Source of the DNA: an uncultured Clostridia bacterium
GTDB lineage: Bacteria; Bacillota; Clostridia; Oscillospirales; Ruminococcaceae
Length of the DNA: 64,000 nt
Direction of reading: 5' to 3'
Assembly: GCA_946567425.1 (NCBI GenBank)
Contig: CAMNXF010000013.1
Location: 1-64,000, forward strand
Shown: positions 1-8,952 of the stretch, one piece after another
How the letters are laid out: the number at the start of each line of letters is the position of its first letter
Position numbering within the stretch: the first letter of the stretch is position 1
Notes under the pieces: generated by a model
The model's database searches: none
Told to the model about the DNA's origin: nothing
The model's input: only the letters and a program-made list of their open reading frames with translations
Program-made: the position numbers and the translations under genes

Positions 1-54
1 TCCTTCGCCTACCGCGACCTTTTTGCCGTTGGATATTACCGTTAGCAGTACCAT
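1..54 (-). CDS. 5' end of a gene leaving the window, probably a phage tail gene
   Basis: Only about 18 codons are visible (MVLLTVISNGKKVAVGEG). The ATG at 54 follows a GGCGG ribosome site at usable spacing, and the gene begins directly after the stop of the broken tape-measure gene, as a distal-tail or minor tail gene would in a siphophage tail module. An upstream GTG (66) is possible but sits too close to the ribosome site. Function is inferred from position alone. Confidence 0.35.
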   Translation of the reverse strand, partial: MVLLTVISNGKKVAVGEG

Positions 55-75
55 GTTGATTTTCACCGCCTTTCG

Positions 76-470
76 TTATTTTCCGTTGTTGATAACGTTG
101 GTGTCGATATTCGTCCTCCAGAAGCTCTTACCGCGCAATGCCGTTTCTACATTATTGGTTTTCGCGTTTTCAACGTCAAGAGAAATGGAAATGTCTAATT
201 TTCCGTCCTTGTCGATCGGAATTTGTGGAGCATAACTTGACGGGGTGGGGAACGGTGATTGAAATTTAGCGCGTTCCCCGGCTCGGCGAGATCGGACGCT
301 GCGTCGATAGAGCGCTTGCCGAAATCAATCAGCTCCTTAACTCCAAACGCAATACCTACGGTCGCCGCCAAGCCCTTTATTTTGTTCTCGATCTGCGCCA
401 GACCGTTGTCTATAGGCGCGGCGTTTATCGCTGTGTCTATGCGTATTGAGCCGTCGTAACTGCCCGCCAT
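76..470 (-). pseudogene. Collapsed phage tail tape-measure protein
   Basis: The first 60 residues (MAGSYDGSIRIDT..., then a hydrophobic VGIAFGVKELIDFGK helix) match the usual N-terminus of Clostridia phage tape-measure proteins, which set tail length and normally run to 600-1500 residues. After SDLAE the frame breaks. A different frame then reads a plausible C-terminus (IPIDKDGKLDISISLDVENAKT...) ending in TAA at 76-78. The middle of the gene has therefore been deleted with a frame change, leaving about 130 codons. The ATG at 470 is preceded by GGAGATGATGAA. This is prophage wreckage and cannot encode a working tape measure. Confidence 0.6.
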
Positions 471-500
471 TTCATCATCTCCTCTGTTTTTGGGTATAAT

Positions 501-530
501 AAAAGCACCCTGTTTTCACAAGGTGCTTTT
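501..530 (-). terminator. Rho-independent terminator of the lipoprotein gene
   Basis: The stem AAAAGCACC/GGTGCTTTT extends through three more pairs around a short T-rich loop and lies just past the stop codon at 537. On the minus strand it ends in TTTTATTAT. Confidence 0.75.
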
Positions 531-536
531 ACTTAT

Positions 537-1195
537 TTATTGGTTTTCAACAATCCGTTTGTACTCGTCCACAATTCCTTGCTTTTGCGCATATAGCGTA
601 AAGAAAAAATCATGATGCATCTCATCGTTACCATCTAAATACCAATATGAGTGCATAATAACGCTGCCATGCCCATCATTGTAATTGCGGTAAATAATCA
701 CATATTCTTTCAAATTGTCATCTAAAGGATTACCTATACCATCAGCAATTGCCTTTTCATAAGAAACTATGTGTATTGCGGTTAAGGCAGGTGACACGAT
801 ATCTTTTATGGTATGTACCATTTTGGACGTGAAATGTGTTCCTTCCATATAGATTGTGGTTTCCAAATCTACATTATCATTATATTTTGACACTTCACTT
901 TGGATGATAGATGATTGTGGTCGACCTAGCATACACCCGTCAATATCAAAACAATAATCTATTGCATCGATTTTTGCTTGCGCCTTTACATTTTTCTGTT
1001 CCAATTCGCTTTTTTCAGCTTTAATAGTGTCTAGTTCACTTTGCAAGTCAGCAATTTCGCCTTGAAGTTTTTCATTATCATATTTTAATGATGTCTTTTC
1101 TTCTATAAGAGAATTATACTCGTCTTGCGAAATGCTGGAACACCCTGACATCATCACCACCGCCGCGCAGAGTATAATGGAAAAATTTTCTTCAT
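537..1195 (-). CDS. Coiled-coil lipoprotein with a frameshifted signal peptide
   Basis: The longest open frame starts at a GTG (1160) with MVMMSGCSS, which is only the second half of a lipoprotein signal. Upstream, an ATG at 1195 with an AAGG site reads MKKIF, then runs out of frame. Adding one T to the run of five T gives MKKIFSIILCAAVVMMSGCSS, a textbook lipobox signal with the lipidated Cys in SGC. The mature protein has a coiled coil (about residues 20-65, rich in E/K/L: YNSLIEEKTSLKYDNEKLQ) and then a globular domain of about 130 residues that I do not recognise. It would sit on the outer face of the membrane. The lesion is either real inactivation or a homopolymer error. Confidence 0.6.
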
Positions 1196-1270
1196 AAGTA
1201 CCTTGTATGATATAGTAAAGACTATATCAACCCTTTTATAAAATTTACTCTCCACTCGGACTGAGGAAAG

Positions 1271-1315
1271 AAAATTCAAAGCGGAGGGAGCGCAGCGACC
1301 GAGGCTTTGAATTTT
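1271..1315. repeat. Long perfect hairpin beside the IS110 element
   Basis: AAAATTCAAAGC (1271-1282) and GCTTTGAATTTT (1304-1315) form a perfect 12-bp stem around a G/C-rich 21-base loop. It may be a REP-like palindrome, the terminator of something lost, or the outer flank of the IS element. Confidence 0.6.
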
Positions 1316-1329
1316 GCAGCGCGTTGAGC

Positions 1330-1559
1330 ACTGCAGAAAAAAGTGCTATAATAAACTTAAGCATCGCGGACTTTTTATTTGCACCTGTCGAATAACGACT
1401 ATTAGGAGACTATTGCCGCGGTTTTATTTAAGACGTTTATAGCCGGTTAATGCAGGTAATATCGCAAAGCGATATTACTATGACATTTCATATCAAGCAA
1501 GGATACGCAAATAAAACTTCTGCGGAAACGCGATGTTAATTTATTTTGAGGTGAAAACT
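1330..1559 (+). ncRNA. Candidate IS110 bridge RNA leader
   Basis: IS110-family elements of the IS110 subgroup transcribe a bridge RNA from the non-coding DNA 5' of the transposase. Here about 230 bases without an ORF precede the transposase and fold well. GTCG/CGAC closes AATAA (1387-1399), ACCTG (1383-1387) can pair with CAGGT (1453-1457), and a perfect 10-bp hairpin GTAATATCGC/GCGATATTAC lies at 1456-1478. A 9-base run from this leader (ATAGCCGGT, 1439-1447) recurs just past the transposase at 2765-2773, as a guide loop might. RNA boundaries are unknown. Assignment rests on position, structure and family knowledge. Confidence 0.4.
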
Positions 1560-2735
1560 ATGACCTATGTCGGAATTGACGCAGCCAAGGACAAGCACTA
1601 TGCGGTTGTAACAGATGAAAAGGGAAAAGTTTTGGTTAAGGCGTTTCCTTTTTCCAATGACGCTGAAGGCTTTTGCAAGCTGCAAAAAACGCTTTCCGCT
1701 TTCGATAAGAATGAACTTCTTATCGGAATTGAATCCACCGGAATTTATTCCGAAAACCTGATCTTCTTCTTTTTCAGCGGCGGTTACAAGCTTGTCGTCC
1801 TCAATCCTCTTGAAACCAATAAGATCCGCAAGAGCAAAATTCGTGACATCAAAAACGACAAAATTGACGCTAAAATAATCGCAGATACACTGCGCATTGA
1901 CGAGCATCGTCTGTACTCACAGTAGGATGCTCAAACCTTTATACTCAAATCTCTTTGCCGTTTCAGACAAAATTTGAAGAAATCCAAGGCTCGTTTGAAA
2001 ATTCAGCTCAAGGGTTTGATTCATCTTGTTTTCCCCAAGCTTGAAAATTTCTTTCGATCGGGAATACATATCGCGGCTTGTTACACATTGCTGAAAGAAT
2101 ACTCCACACCCGAGGACATCGCCGCCTTACGGTCGGATAAATTGACCAATCTCTTATTCAAAGCCTATCACGGGCGTTTTGGGAGAGATACCGCCAAAGC
2201 GCTAAAAAGTCTGGCGAAGTCCTCGGTTGGCGTGAAGAACCCTTATATATCCATCCAAATAGCCCAAACCATTGCACAAATCGAGCTATTAGAGGATCAA
2301 ATTGATGAACTCGATAACGCCATTGCCGAAGCTTACGATGAGATTGATTCGGTAATTAAATCGGTATCGGGCGTTGGTAACATTGACGGTGCAATTATTT
2401 TCGGCGTGATCGGTGATATTCGTCGTTTCCCCGATGCAAGCAAGCTATTGAGTTATGCGGGATTAGATTCTCGCATTCGCCAATCAGGAAGATTTCAAGC
2501 AAAATCCACGCGAATGTCCAAGCGCGGCTCATCTATGCTTCGCTACGCTCTCGTCAATACTGCCTGGCAGCTTTCGTTACATAACGAAACCTTTAAGGCT
2601 TATTATGATTTGAAGCGCTCTCAAGGTCTTAACCACTACGGTGCCCTCGGTCATGTTGCTCACAAGTTTGTGCGCGTCCTTTTTAGGCTTCTTCGTGATG
2701 ATATCCCTTTCGAGAATGCCAAACTTTCTGCTTAA
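1560..2735 (+). pseudogene. IS110-family transposase split by one amber codon
   Basis: The start MTYVGIDAAKDKH follows GAGGTGAAAACT. The N-terminal RuvC-like DEDD domain keeps its acidic residues (GIDAAKD, IGIESTG, KNDKIDAK). TAG at 1923-1925 (codon 122) stops translation, yet the same frame continues straight on (DAQTFILKSLCRFRQ) into the C-terminal Transposase_20 domain (SVSGVGNIDGAIIFGVIGDI, then YAGLDSRIRQSG...), ending at about 391 codons, the normal length for the family. CAG to TAG is the simplest event. TAG is an ordinary stop elsewhere in the window, so readthrough is not expected. The two halves appear as separate ORFs at 1533-1925 and 1974-2735. Confidence 0.85.
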
Positions 2736-2789
2736 TTTTTGTCACTTTTGCCTATTGACTTTTCATAGCCGGTCTCCCATTATAATTTG

Positions 2790-2921
2790 TTAGCCGTTGA
2801 TCTCCTCGAAAAGGCTCGCGATCTCGCTGTTTATCTCGGATATCTCTTCCACGCGTTCCGCCATGTAGTGCTTTACAGGGGCGAGTTCGTCAGTGCCAAG
2901 TGACAGTTTATCATTTTTCAT
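2790..2921 (-). CDS. Small acidic protein of 43 residues, unknown function
   Basis: The ORF track opens at 3011, but a strong AGGAGG lies six bases before an internal ATG at 2921, giving MKNDKLSLGTDELAP... and ending in FEEING. The protein is soluble, acidic and helical with no motif I recognise. It faces away from the phage-type repressor gene and may be a small phage accessory protein. Ribosome-site quality is the main support. Confidence 0.5.
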   Translation of the reverse strand: MKNDKLSLGTDELAPVKHYMAERVEEISEINSEIASLFEEING

Positions 2922-2939
2922 AAAAATCCTCCTGTTATC

Positions 2940-2968
2940 TTGAAATTTCTCCCACCTTGTGATATAAT
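2940..2968 (+). promoter_or_regulatory. Sigma-A promoter of the S24 repressor
   Basis: TTGAAA (2940-2945), 17 bases, TATAAT (2963-2968). The expected start near 2975 leaves a leader of about 105 bases before the GTG at 3081. Confidence 0.7.
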
Positions 2969-3080
2969 GTAGGTGGATTACTATGCCTTTGGTTGCCCCT
3001 CTGGGGTACATATATTATGATTGGAAATTTTGTATTTGTCAATAGATTTGTACGACATTTCTTACGAAAGGGGATTTTTT

Positions 3081-3892
3081 GTGAATAATAGCAAAAAAAT
3101 GTTAGAGAAAATACTACAAAATATACAACTTACAGGCATAACTGAAAAGAAATGCTTAAAATCTTGTGAAATCAATACGAGTTTTCTAACCGACTGGAAA
3201 AACGAAAAAATTAAAAACCCATCTGTCGATAAGATTGTAAAGTTAGCGGTTTTTTTAAAAATGGATCTTTACGACTTGTTGTTAGATAAAAAAGCACCTG
3301 CTGTATGCTTGAACGAAAGCGAAATAAAATTGCTTAATGCTTACAACAATTTAAGTGATGAGGATAAAGCTCGCGTATCAGAAAGAGCGGAAACTCTTGC
3401 TGAGCTATCTGCTGAACGAGCAGCTAAGGAGCGAGTGGCTGAGCAACCCCAAAAACAAATCATCGCGTCCGCCGCTGATGAGTTCCCCAACGATAAATCC
3501 GAGGACGACGAGCAGGACGAGGAGTTCTACATTGATCTATGCTCCTTGCCTGCAAGCACCGGAACAGGTGTGCAGCTCGACGAGGGCTACACCGAACCAA
3601 TGCGTATAGTACACACTCCATTTGCGGATCGTGCCAATTATGCAGTACGCGTATCTGGTAACAGTATGGAAGATAAATATTATAATGGTGATATAGTGCT
3701 CGCGGAAACCTGTCCCGACGTGGCAGTCGGCGAAATCGGCATTTTTATCGTAAACGATCAGGGCTATATCAAAAAGCGCGGAGAAGATCGCCTGATTTCG
3801 CTAAACCCCGAATGTGATGACGTGTTTATACAAGAGGAGACATTATGTATTGCCGCGGACGCATTCTCGGCAAAGCCAAACTCGTCAAGTAA
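3081..3892 (+). CDS. LexA/CI-like repressor (HTH plus S24 peptidase), C-terminus frameshifted
   Basis: The start is the GTG at 3081, seven bases after AAAGGGG; the track's ATG at 3021 has no such site. Residues 1-70 form an XRE-type helix-turn-helix. A charged linker follows, then an S24 autopeptidase domain with the catalytic Ser195 in VSGNSMED and Lys231/232 in GYIKKR. Such repressors control prophage genes and cleave themselves after DNA damage. Near 3838-3850 the frame slips: the open frame runs on for about 60 aberrant residues to 4043, whereas another frame reads the typical family ending CRGRILGKAKLVK and stops at 3892. A terminator then follows at 3937, inside the aberrant extension. 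So the ancestral stop was at 3892. Confidence 0.75.
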
Positions 3893-3936
3893 ACCTCACG
3901 AGCGGCTTATCCGACAAGCACCACACCAACAAATAC

Positions 3937-3966
3937 AAAAGCGGCATCGCAAAAATGCCGCTTTTT
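3937..3966 (+). terminator. Terminator of the S24 repressor
   Basis: AAAAGCGGCAT/ATGCCGCTTTTT with a seven-base loop and a T run. It lies inside the frameshifted extension of the repressor ORF, which shows that the extension is not native. Confidence 0.85.
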
Positions 3967-4043
3967 CTATGCCCCAAAAAAACATTTTAATAAGTATAAA
4001 AAATTGCACAAATTTTCAACACAGGTTAATAACTTTGGCTTAA

Positions 4044-4779
4044 ATCTCTAACGCGACGAAGTACTTCGTTGACACCCCCCTTTTTGTTCGTTAAGTTAGT
4101 TGCCATGATATGAAAAAAACGTCAATATTGGCAGTGTCTTTTTAAAAACGCAATTTTTTCTTAAAACGCTCTACAAAGCCATTTAAACAAAATTTGAACG
4201 CTCTAAAACGATTTTTTAAGAAATTCCTCAAAAGCCCTACACTTCCTAAAAATGACAAAAAAACGCCCGAAAAGTTTTGACAAACCTCTCAAGCGTTCCT
4301 TTTATGAAATTTCACCAGTCACCGCGGAAAAACACCGCGGTTAAGCCAAAAATTTAGGATTTTCATATATTTTGCGGTTTTTTCGGCTTATTTTATTTTT
4401 TGTGTTCTGCTTGTCAAATAACAATTGAAAAGAAAACTTTTACTGCTCTTCACCGTATATCTTGCAGCTGCGTCGGGTCGCTCCTCAGCGTTGCCATTTT
4501 TCGCTGCGTTTTCAGTATCGCAATATTTTTTGGGTTTATTCCTGTTTACACAGTTTTATTTTCAGACTCATTTTATGTTTTCCGGAAAGTATGTAAATCA
4601 CCTCGTAATTTTGATACAATTATTGCATAATGCTTGTATAAAAAGCCACATTTCAGACTGTCGAGAAACCCTCAGATACGCGAGTATTTGCTTATAACCG
4701 CCCTGAAACAGCTTGCCGACTAGCCTTAAAGGCCGCAGACAAGCCATTGTCGAAACAGATAAAGGTTTATCCACAGTCT
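4044..4779. other. Gene-free interval between repressor and mannanase
   Basis: No convincing CDS. The two plus-strand ORFs here (4400-4630, 4425-4697) overlap in different frames, are Cys/Phe-rich and lack ribosome sites. The interval holds a tandem CACCGCGG doublet near 4320-4341, the dispersed 40-bp repeat and a long-range inverted repeat, both listed separately. It is probably the residue of lost mobile DNA. Confidence 0.6.
4468..4507. repeat. Dispersed 40-bp repeat, copy 1
   Basis: Matches the reverse complement of 16693-16732 at 37 of 40 positions, sharing the core TGCTCCTCAGCGTTGCCAT with one change. The copies are inverted and 12.2 kb apart, flanking the mannanase, the protease-Hint cassette and the prophage relics. 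Confidence 0.7.
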
Positions 4780-4783
4780 GAAA
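4651..4783. repeat. 11-bp inverted repeat about 110 bp apart
   Basis: TTTCAGACTGT (4651-4661) and ACAGTCTGAAA (4773-4783) are perfect complements around a segment without a gene. This could be the tips of a small non-autonomous element or a long-range RNA stem. Confidence 0.45.
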
Positions 4784-4810
4784 CGCGGGAGCTGAATGCT
4801 CCCGCGTTTC
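4780..4810. terminator. Strong hairpin closing the mannanase gene
   Basis: GAAACGCGGGAGC/GCTCCCGCGTTTC is a perfect 13-bp stem with a five-base loop, 34 bases beyond the mannanase stop. The T-rich side is on the plus strand, so it may act in either direction. Confidence 0.65.
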
Positions 4811-4843
4811 GTTTGCTGTTATGTTTTTTTTGTGTTTATCCAG

Positions 4844-7800
4844 TTATTCGGGATAGCAGCAGCATACGGAGTAAACCGTAATGTCGCTTTCCTTTGCGCC
4901 CACATTGATTCTGTCAAGCGTGCTGAAATCAGAACCGAACGCGCTTACTATATCGTTGTAGCTGAATTTAGCATAGCTGTGACCGTTAGCAGTACCGTTT
5001 TCAAACGCCTGAACATTTGCCCAGTTTGCGCCGCCTGACCAGCTTTGCAGAATAAGCTCGATTTCAGAACCGGTGTACTCTACATAGAAGTAGCTGTTTG
5101 CGGTGATAGAGTTTGCATTGAAGCTGCCGCCGTTCTTTGCGGTATCAACGCTTACCTGACCCCATGCGCCGCAGCTTGCTTCGCCCCAGAACGCCGATAC
5201 ATAAGAATCGTTCTCGGTAGGCTTATCGTTGTTGTCGCCTTTGTTATCATTATCATCGCCGCTGCCATTGCCGTTGCCGCTTACAAAGCTTGCGCTGTAA
5301 ACCGTTATGTCGTTCTCTGCTGCCGCAAGATAGAATCTATCAAGCTTGCCGCTGAAATCGGATGAGCCGAACGCGCTTACAAGATCATCATAGCTGAACT
5401 TTGCGAATTTGTGACCGTTTGCATCGCCTATCTCATAAGGAGCAACACGCGCCCAATTCGCAGCCCCCGACCAGCTTTGAAGAATTATCTCAATGCTGCC
5501 GTTGCCATCGTATTCGACATACACATAACCATCCTTAGTGAATATAGACGGATCAAAGCTGCCGCCGATCTTCTTGGTATCAAGAGTTACTGCCTGATTC
5601 CACGAGCCGCACGATGCGTTGCCGCTAAAGAAGTTTGTGGTTTTGTTCTCGTCGTCCTTATCATCATTGCCATCGCCTGTGGGAGCGATTACTTCTGTTT
5701 TGAGTGTTGTTCCGCATACAGTACATTCGGTGTGTTTAGAACCGCTTGCTGTTGCTGTTGACTCCTTGTCAACGATCCAGTCGCTTTCATTGTGACCCTT
5801 TGCGTTGATAGTTTCGGTATATGTATCACCGCAGTCGCAAGTGTAAGTGATAATCCCGTCCGTTGTACAAGTTGCTTCCTTGGTGGTTTTTAAAGTGTAA
5901 TTGTGAGTGTGCGGCTTTATGGGGTCTACAAACTCACGCTTCTCGGTTTCACCGCATCTTTCGCACTTGTAGATCGAATAACCGAATTCAGTTTCGGTAG
6001 GCTCTACCTTGCTTGAGAATTTCATATCGTGTCCAAGCGACGGGATAGCCTCTGTATAAGTTTCACCGCACTCGCATGTGAATGTAACAGTACCCTTTTC
6101 GGTGCAGGTCGCCTCTTTTGTTACCTTAGAGGTGTAGCTGTGAACGTGTATCTCATCGTCCTTTTTAACGGTGAGATTGAGAGTTGCTTCTTTGTCGTTG
6201 CTAAACCTGAATACGATGCTGTATGTGCCGTTATCAAGAGTTGCAAGATAGTTATCGCTGATTGTAACAGTGCTGCCGTTAATCGTGTAATCAACACCGT
6301 TTGTAAGAGTTTTACCGCTGTTGGAAACGGATTTCACGCTCTTTCCGTTAAGCACGATATCTGCGCTTACGCCGGAAGTTTTGCCGTCATAAGTCTTGTT
6401 TGTATCAACAATGTATGCGTCCTTCTCAACAGGATCTACAGGACCGGAAACGCTATCAGTGTAGCCTATGATATTGTCGATATAGTATGTGCCCGTTGTG
6501 GTATTGCCCGCCTTGCCTGCGTAAAGCGAGAACTGATTGATCTTGGTAGTGTCAAGAGTTCCGCCGGATGTCTGCCAGCCCGGTGCAGCAAATTCCTCAA
6601 AAGGAACTTGAACAGTCTTAACGCCTGCGAAATCTACCTTGATTTCCTTCTCAAAATAATTATTTTTTGCATCTCTGAGCTGGAGAGTAAAGCTGTTGCC
6701 CGATCCATCGCCCTCGATCTCAAATTCGATGCCCTTGAAGCTGCTCATATCTCTTGCAGCTATCGCACGGTTTACACCGCAGTAGCCGTTAGGAGATCCA
6801 ACATCATAAGAGAACGCCAATTTTTGGCTGCCATTCTTGGAAACAAGTTTAAGACCGAGTTCATTTCCGTCTGTGTTTCTCTTATAAACTGCCCAAAGAG
6901 CTTCATCGCTGTCATATTTTTCATATGTATCGAACTCATCAAGTCCGGTGGTATCGGAAACCTTAACCTTAAGTGTGCTGTCCGCGCCCTCGTAGAAGTC
7001 GAACACGATCTCGTTATCGCCCTTGCTCAAAGTCTTGAGGAAAGAAACGTTGATCGTAACTGTATCACCGTTTACTGTATAATCGGTGTTCTCGGTCAGC
7101 TTCTTGTTATTGAATACAAGACCTCTGAACTTGCTTGTTTTCTTATCCATTGTGATTGCAACATTGCTGCAAACCTTTGGATTGACGTCAACCGAAACAT
7201 CGGTAGGAGCAATAGTGGGAGTAGGAAGCTGGCTGTCTGTAGTTGTAACGCTGAACTTCGGAGAATTGCCTGCCGTCATAAGAATCTTCGCATTATATGT
7301 TGTAAGCTCCTGCTTTTTAAGGAATGAGTCTTTCAGTGTAATGACATTGCCGTTCATGGTGTAGTCGGAACTTGACAGCTTCTTGCCGTTAAATTCAACG
7401 CCGCTTATGCTGCCCTCGTTTACTGTTACATTGATTGTAACGCCCTGACCCAAAGCTCTGTCGTAATCGTATTGGGTTTCGTCTGTAAAGTTAACAAGAC
7501 CCTTTTCATGCATTTTCTTGGATGCGTCAACGATAAGCTTTCTCGTTGTGTCTGTTACTGTTCCCGTAGGACCGTAAACGGTATAGCCGTCATAATCTTG
7601 ATACAGGGTGCCGTCATCGAGATAAGACGCGATCATCCAGTAGTTGAAGCCCTGGTAATGTTCAACAAAGAGATCAAGCCACTTCTGCATATTGGCGTCA
7701 CGCTCGCTCTTGTTCTTATCACCGAACTCCTCCATTATAACGGGCTTGTTCGCTGCAACAGCGACTTCGGCATGGTCGGTGATCCAGTTTGCGTCGCCGT

Positions 7801-8818
7801 TTTTATTCGAAACGCCCCAATCCTCCATATACATGTGAGGAGTACCGAAGTCAATGGTATCTATGGACATCAGCTTTGTGAAATCAACGCCTTCTGCGCC
7901 CGCATAAATATAATGATTGCGGTCGTTGTTCGTTGCTTCTTCGTACTTCCAGTTGAAGAATCCCTCATCACCTACGGAAACCATATGATACGGATCGATC
8001 GACTTAACGTAGGCACTCATTTCCGTTGCCCAATTGTAGAGAATATCATCTTTACATTCTTTATCGATGCCGCATCTCGGTTCGTTGGAAAGCTCCCAAG
8101 CGAATACCGCCTCGGAATCCATCAGCTTTTCACCTGTATAATGATTTTCATGATTAAGGAGAGTGTTTATGTAATCTTTGTACCAGCCCTTAAGGGTATC
8201 GTCGGTGTAGAATTGACAGCAATCATTTCCGCTGACTGCTCCGTTTGAAACGCTTTGACCATTCTTCATCTGAAGCCATTTTACGTATTGACCCATACCG
8301 CCGAACGCTTCCCAGTAATTGGTGAACGTAATGATGAGCTTCATATCGTGTTCTTCGGCTTGCTTGATAATATAATCAAGTTTTTGCAAACCGTCCGCGC
8401 CTTCGTTTACAACAGGCTTTTGCTGTTCATCGTCCCAATACTGAAAGTAAACGCCGTCTTTCTGACCGTCGCTATCGTTGTTGCCCTCAAATACGGGATG
8501 TCCATATTGATCTACCCTGTCTGTTTTCTTGCCGACATCAAGGTTACCCCAAACTCTTATTACCTTAAGACCCATATCCTGTGCGTCGTCAAATACATTT
8601 TTAACTTCGCTTTCGGATTTGTACGTCAAGTAATAGCAGTTAGTGCCGCCATAGTAGTACGGGCTTCCATCGCACATAAATTTGCCGTTGTTTGCATAAA
8701 CAAAGCCTTCGGGATAAGCCTGTGCCCATGAAATATGATTTACCAACGGAATTGATGCTGCCACAACTACTGCTGCAACGGTACTCGAGATAAACCGTTT
8801 AATGAATGTTTTACCCAC
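4844..8818 (-). CDS. Secreted multimodular GH5 endo-beta-mannanase
   Basis: GTG start eight bases after AAGGAGG. Residues 1-34 form a signal peptide. Residues 35-445 form a GH5 catalytic domain, most like subfamily 7 (mannan backbone hydrolysis): acid/base Glu246 in WELSNEP, nucleophile Glu364 in IMEEFG, and TPHMYMEDW before it. Then come two X2-type Ig modules (about 450-530, 540-622), a CBM11-like module (about 625-800), a third X2, and Cys-rich repeats with ATCTEKGTVTFTC-type motifs. Two copies of a roughly 95-residue module with SWSG and SAFGS motifs, probably carbohydrate-binding, end the protein. There is no dockerin, SLH or LPXTG motif, so it is likely a free extracellular enzyme. The C-terminus VCCCYPE is odd. 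It is monocistronic with its own promoter and a cre-like site. Confidence 0.9.
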   Translation of the reverse strand: MGKTFIKRFISSTVAAVVVAASIPLVNHISWAQAYPEGFVYANNGKFMCDGSPYYYGGTNCYYLTYKSESEVKNVFDDAQDMGLKVIRVWGNLDVGKKTDRVDQYGHPVFEGNNDSDGQKDGVYFQYWDDEQQKPVVNEGADGLQKLDYIIKQAEEHDMKLIITFTNYWEAFGGMGQYVKWLQMKNGQSVSNGAVSGNDCCQFYTDDTLKGWYKDYINTLLNHENHYTGEKLMDSEAVFAWELSNEPRCGIDKECKDDILYNWATEMSAYVKSIDPYHMVSVGDEGFFNWKYEEATNNDRNHYIYAGAEGVDFTKLMSIDTIDFGTPHMYMEDWGVSNKNGDANWITDHAEVAVAANKPVIMEEFGDKNKSERDANMQKWLDLFVEHYQGFNYWMIASYLDDGTLYQDYDGYTVYGPTGTVTDTTRKLIVDASKKMHEKGLVNFTDETQYDYDRALGQGVTINVTVNEGSISGVEFNGKKLSSSDYTMNGNVITLKDSFLKKQELTTYNAKILMTAGNSPKFSVTTTDSQLPTPTIAPTDVSVDVNPKVCSNVAITMDKKTSKFRGLVFNNKKLTENTDYTVNGDTVTINVSFLKTLSKGDNEIVFDFYEGADSTLKVKVSDTTGLDEFDTYEKYDSDEALWAVYKRNTDGNELGLKLVSKNGSQKLAFSYDVGSPNGYCGVNRAIAARDMSSFKGIEFEIEGDGSGNSFTLQLRDAKNNYFEKEIKVDFAGVKTVQVPFEEFAAPGWQTSGGTLDTTKINQFSLYAGKAGNTTTGTYYIDNIIGYTDSVSGPVDPVEKDAYIVDTNKTYDGKTSGVSADIVLNGKSVKSVSNSGKTLTNGVDYTINGSTVTISDNYLATLDNGTYSIVFRFSNDKEATLNLTVKKDDEIHVHSYTSKVTKEATCTEKGTVTFTCECGETYTEAIPSLGHDMKFSSKVEPTETEFGYSIYKCERCGETEKREFVDPIKPHTHNYTLKTTKEATCTTDGIITYTCDCGDTYTETINAKGHNESDWIVDKESTATASGSKHTECTVCGTTLKTEVIAPTGDGNDDKDDENKTTNFFSGNASCGSWNQAVTLDTKKIGGSFDPSIFTKDGYVYVEYDGNGSIEIILQSWSGAANWARVAPYEIGDANGHKFAKFSYDDLVSAFGSSDFSGKLDRFYLAAAENDITVYSASFVSGNGNGSGDDNDNKGDNNDKPTENDSYVSAFWGEASCGAWGQVSVDTAKNGGSFNANSITANSYFYVEYTGSEIELILQSWSGGANWANVQAFENGTANGHSYAKFSYNDIVSAFGSDFSTLDRINVGAKESDITVYSVCCCYPE

Positions 8819-8891
8819 CGCATTTTCCTCCTTAACTTAAAATATACTTTATAATTTGCTTTCAACTAACTTAATCATTAGCTGTAAATAT

Positions 8892-8920
8892 ATTTTAGCA
8901 TAACCTTTGATTTAAGTCAA
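8892..8920 (-). promoter_or_regulatory. Mannanase promoter
   Basis: On the minus strand, TTGACT (8920-8915), 17 bases, TAAAAT (8897-8892), about 70 bases before the GTG start. Confidence 0.65.
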
Positions 8921-8938
8921 TATAAAATTTAAAAAAAA

Positions 8939-8952
8939 CGTAATCGTTTTCA
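8939..8952 (-). promoter_or_regulatory. Candidate catabolite-responsive (cre/LacI-type) operator
   Basis: TGAAAACGATTACG matches the TGWAANCGNTNWCA cre consensus at all but the last base. It lies about 18 bases upstream of the -35 box, a position that suits activation or a LacI-family sugar regulator rather than simple blockage. Confidence 0.5.

Larger units (their letters stand above)
1330..2775 (+). mobile_element. IS110-family insertion sequence (ends approximate)
   Basis: The element comprises the structured leader, the DEDD transposase and a short 3' tail. IS110 elements lack long terminal inverted repeats and make no clear target duplication, so the ends cannot be fixed from one copy. 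It sits between the lipoprotein and the phage repressor. Confidence 0.5.

Noticed and set aside
1923-1925. Possible recoding of TAG as an amino acid in the IS110 transposase
   Set aside because: TAG ends several intact genes here (for example those ending at 12263 and 13865), so it is an ordinary stop.
4400-4697. Two overlapping plus-strand ORFs
   Set aside because: Different frames over the same DNA, no ribosome site, low-complexity hydrophobic content.
6029-7327. 432-residue plus-strand ORF (and 7472-8248, 8255-8731)
   Set aside because: Antisense shadows of the mannanase gene; Cys/Ile/Val-rich composition and no ribosome sites.
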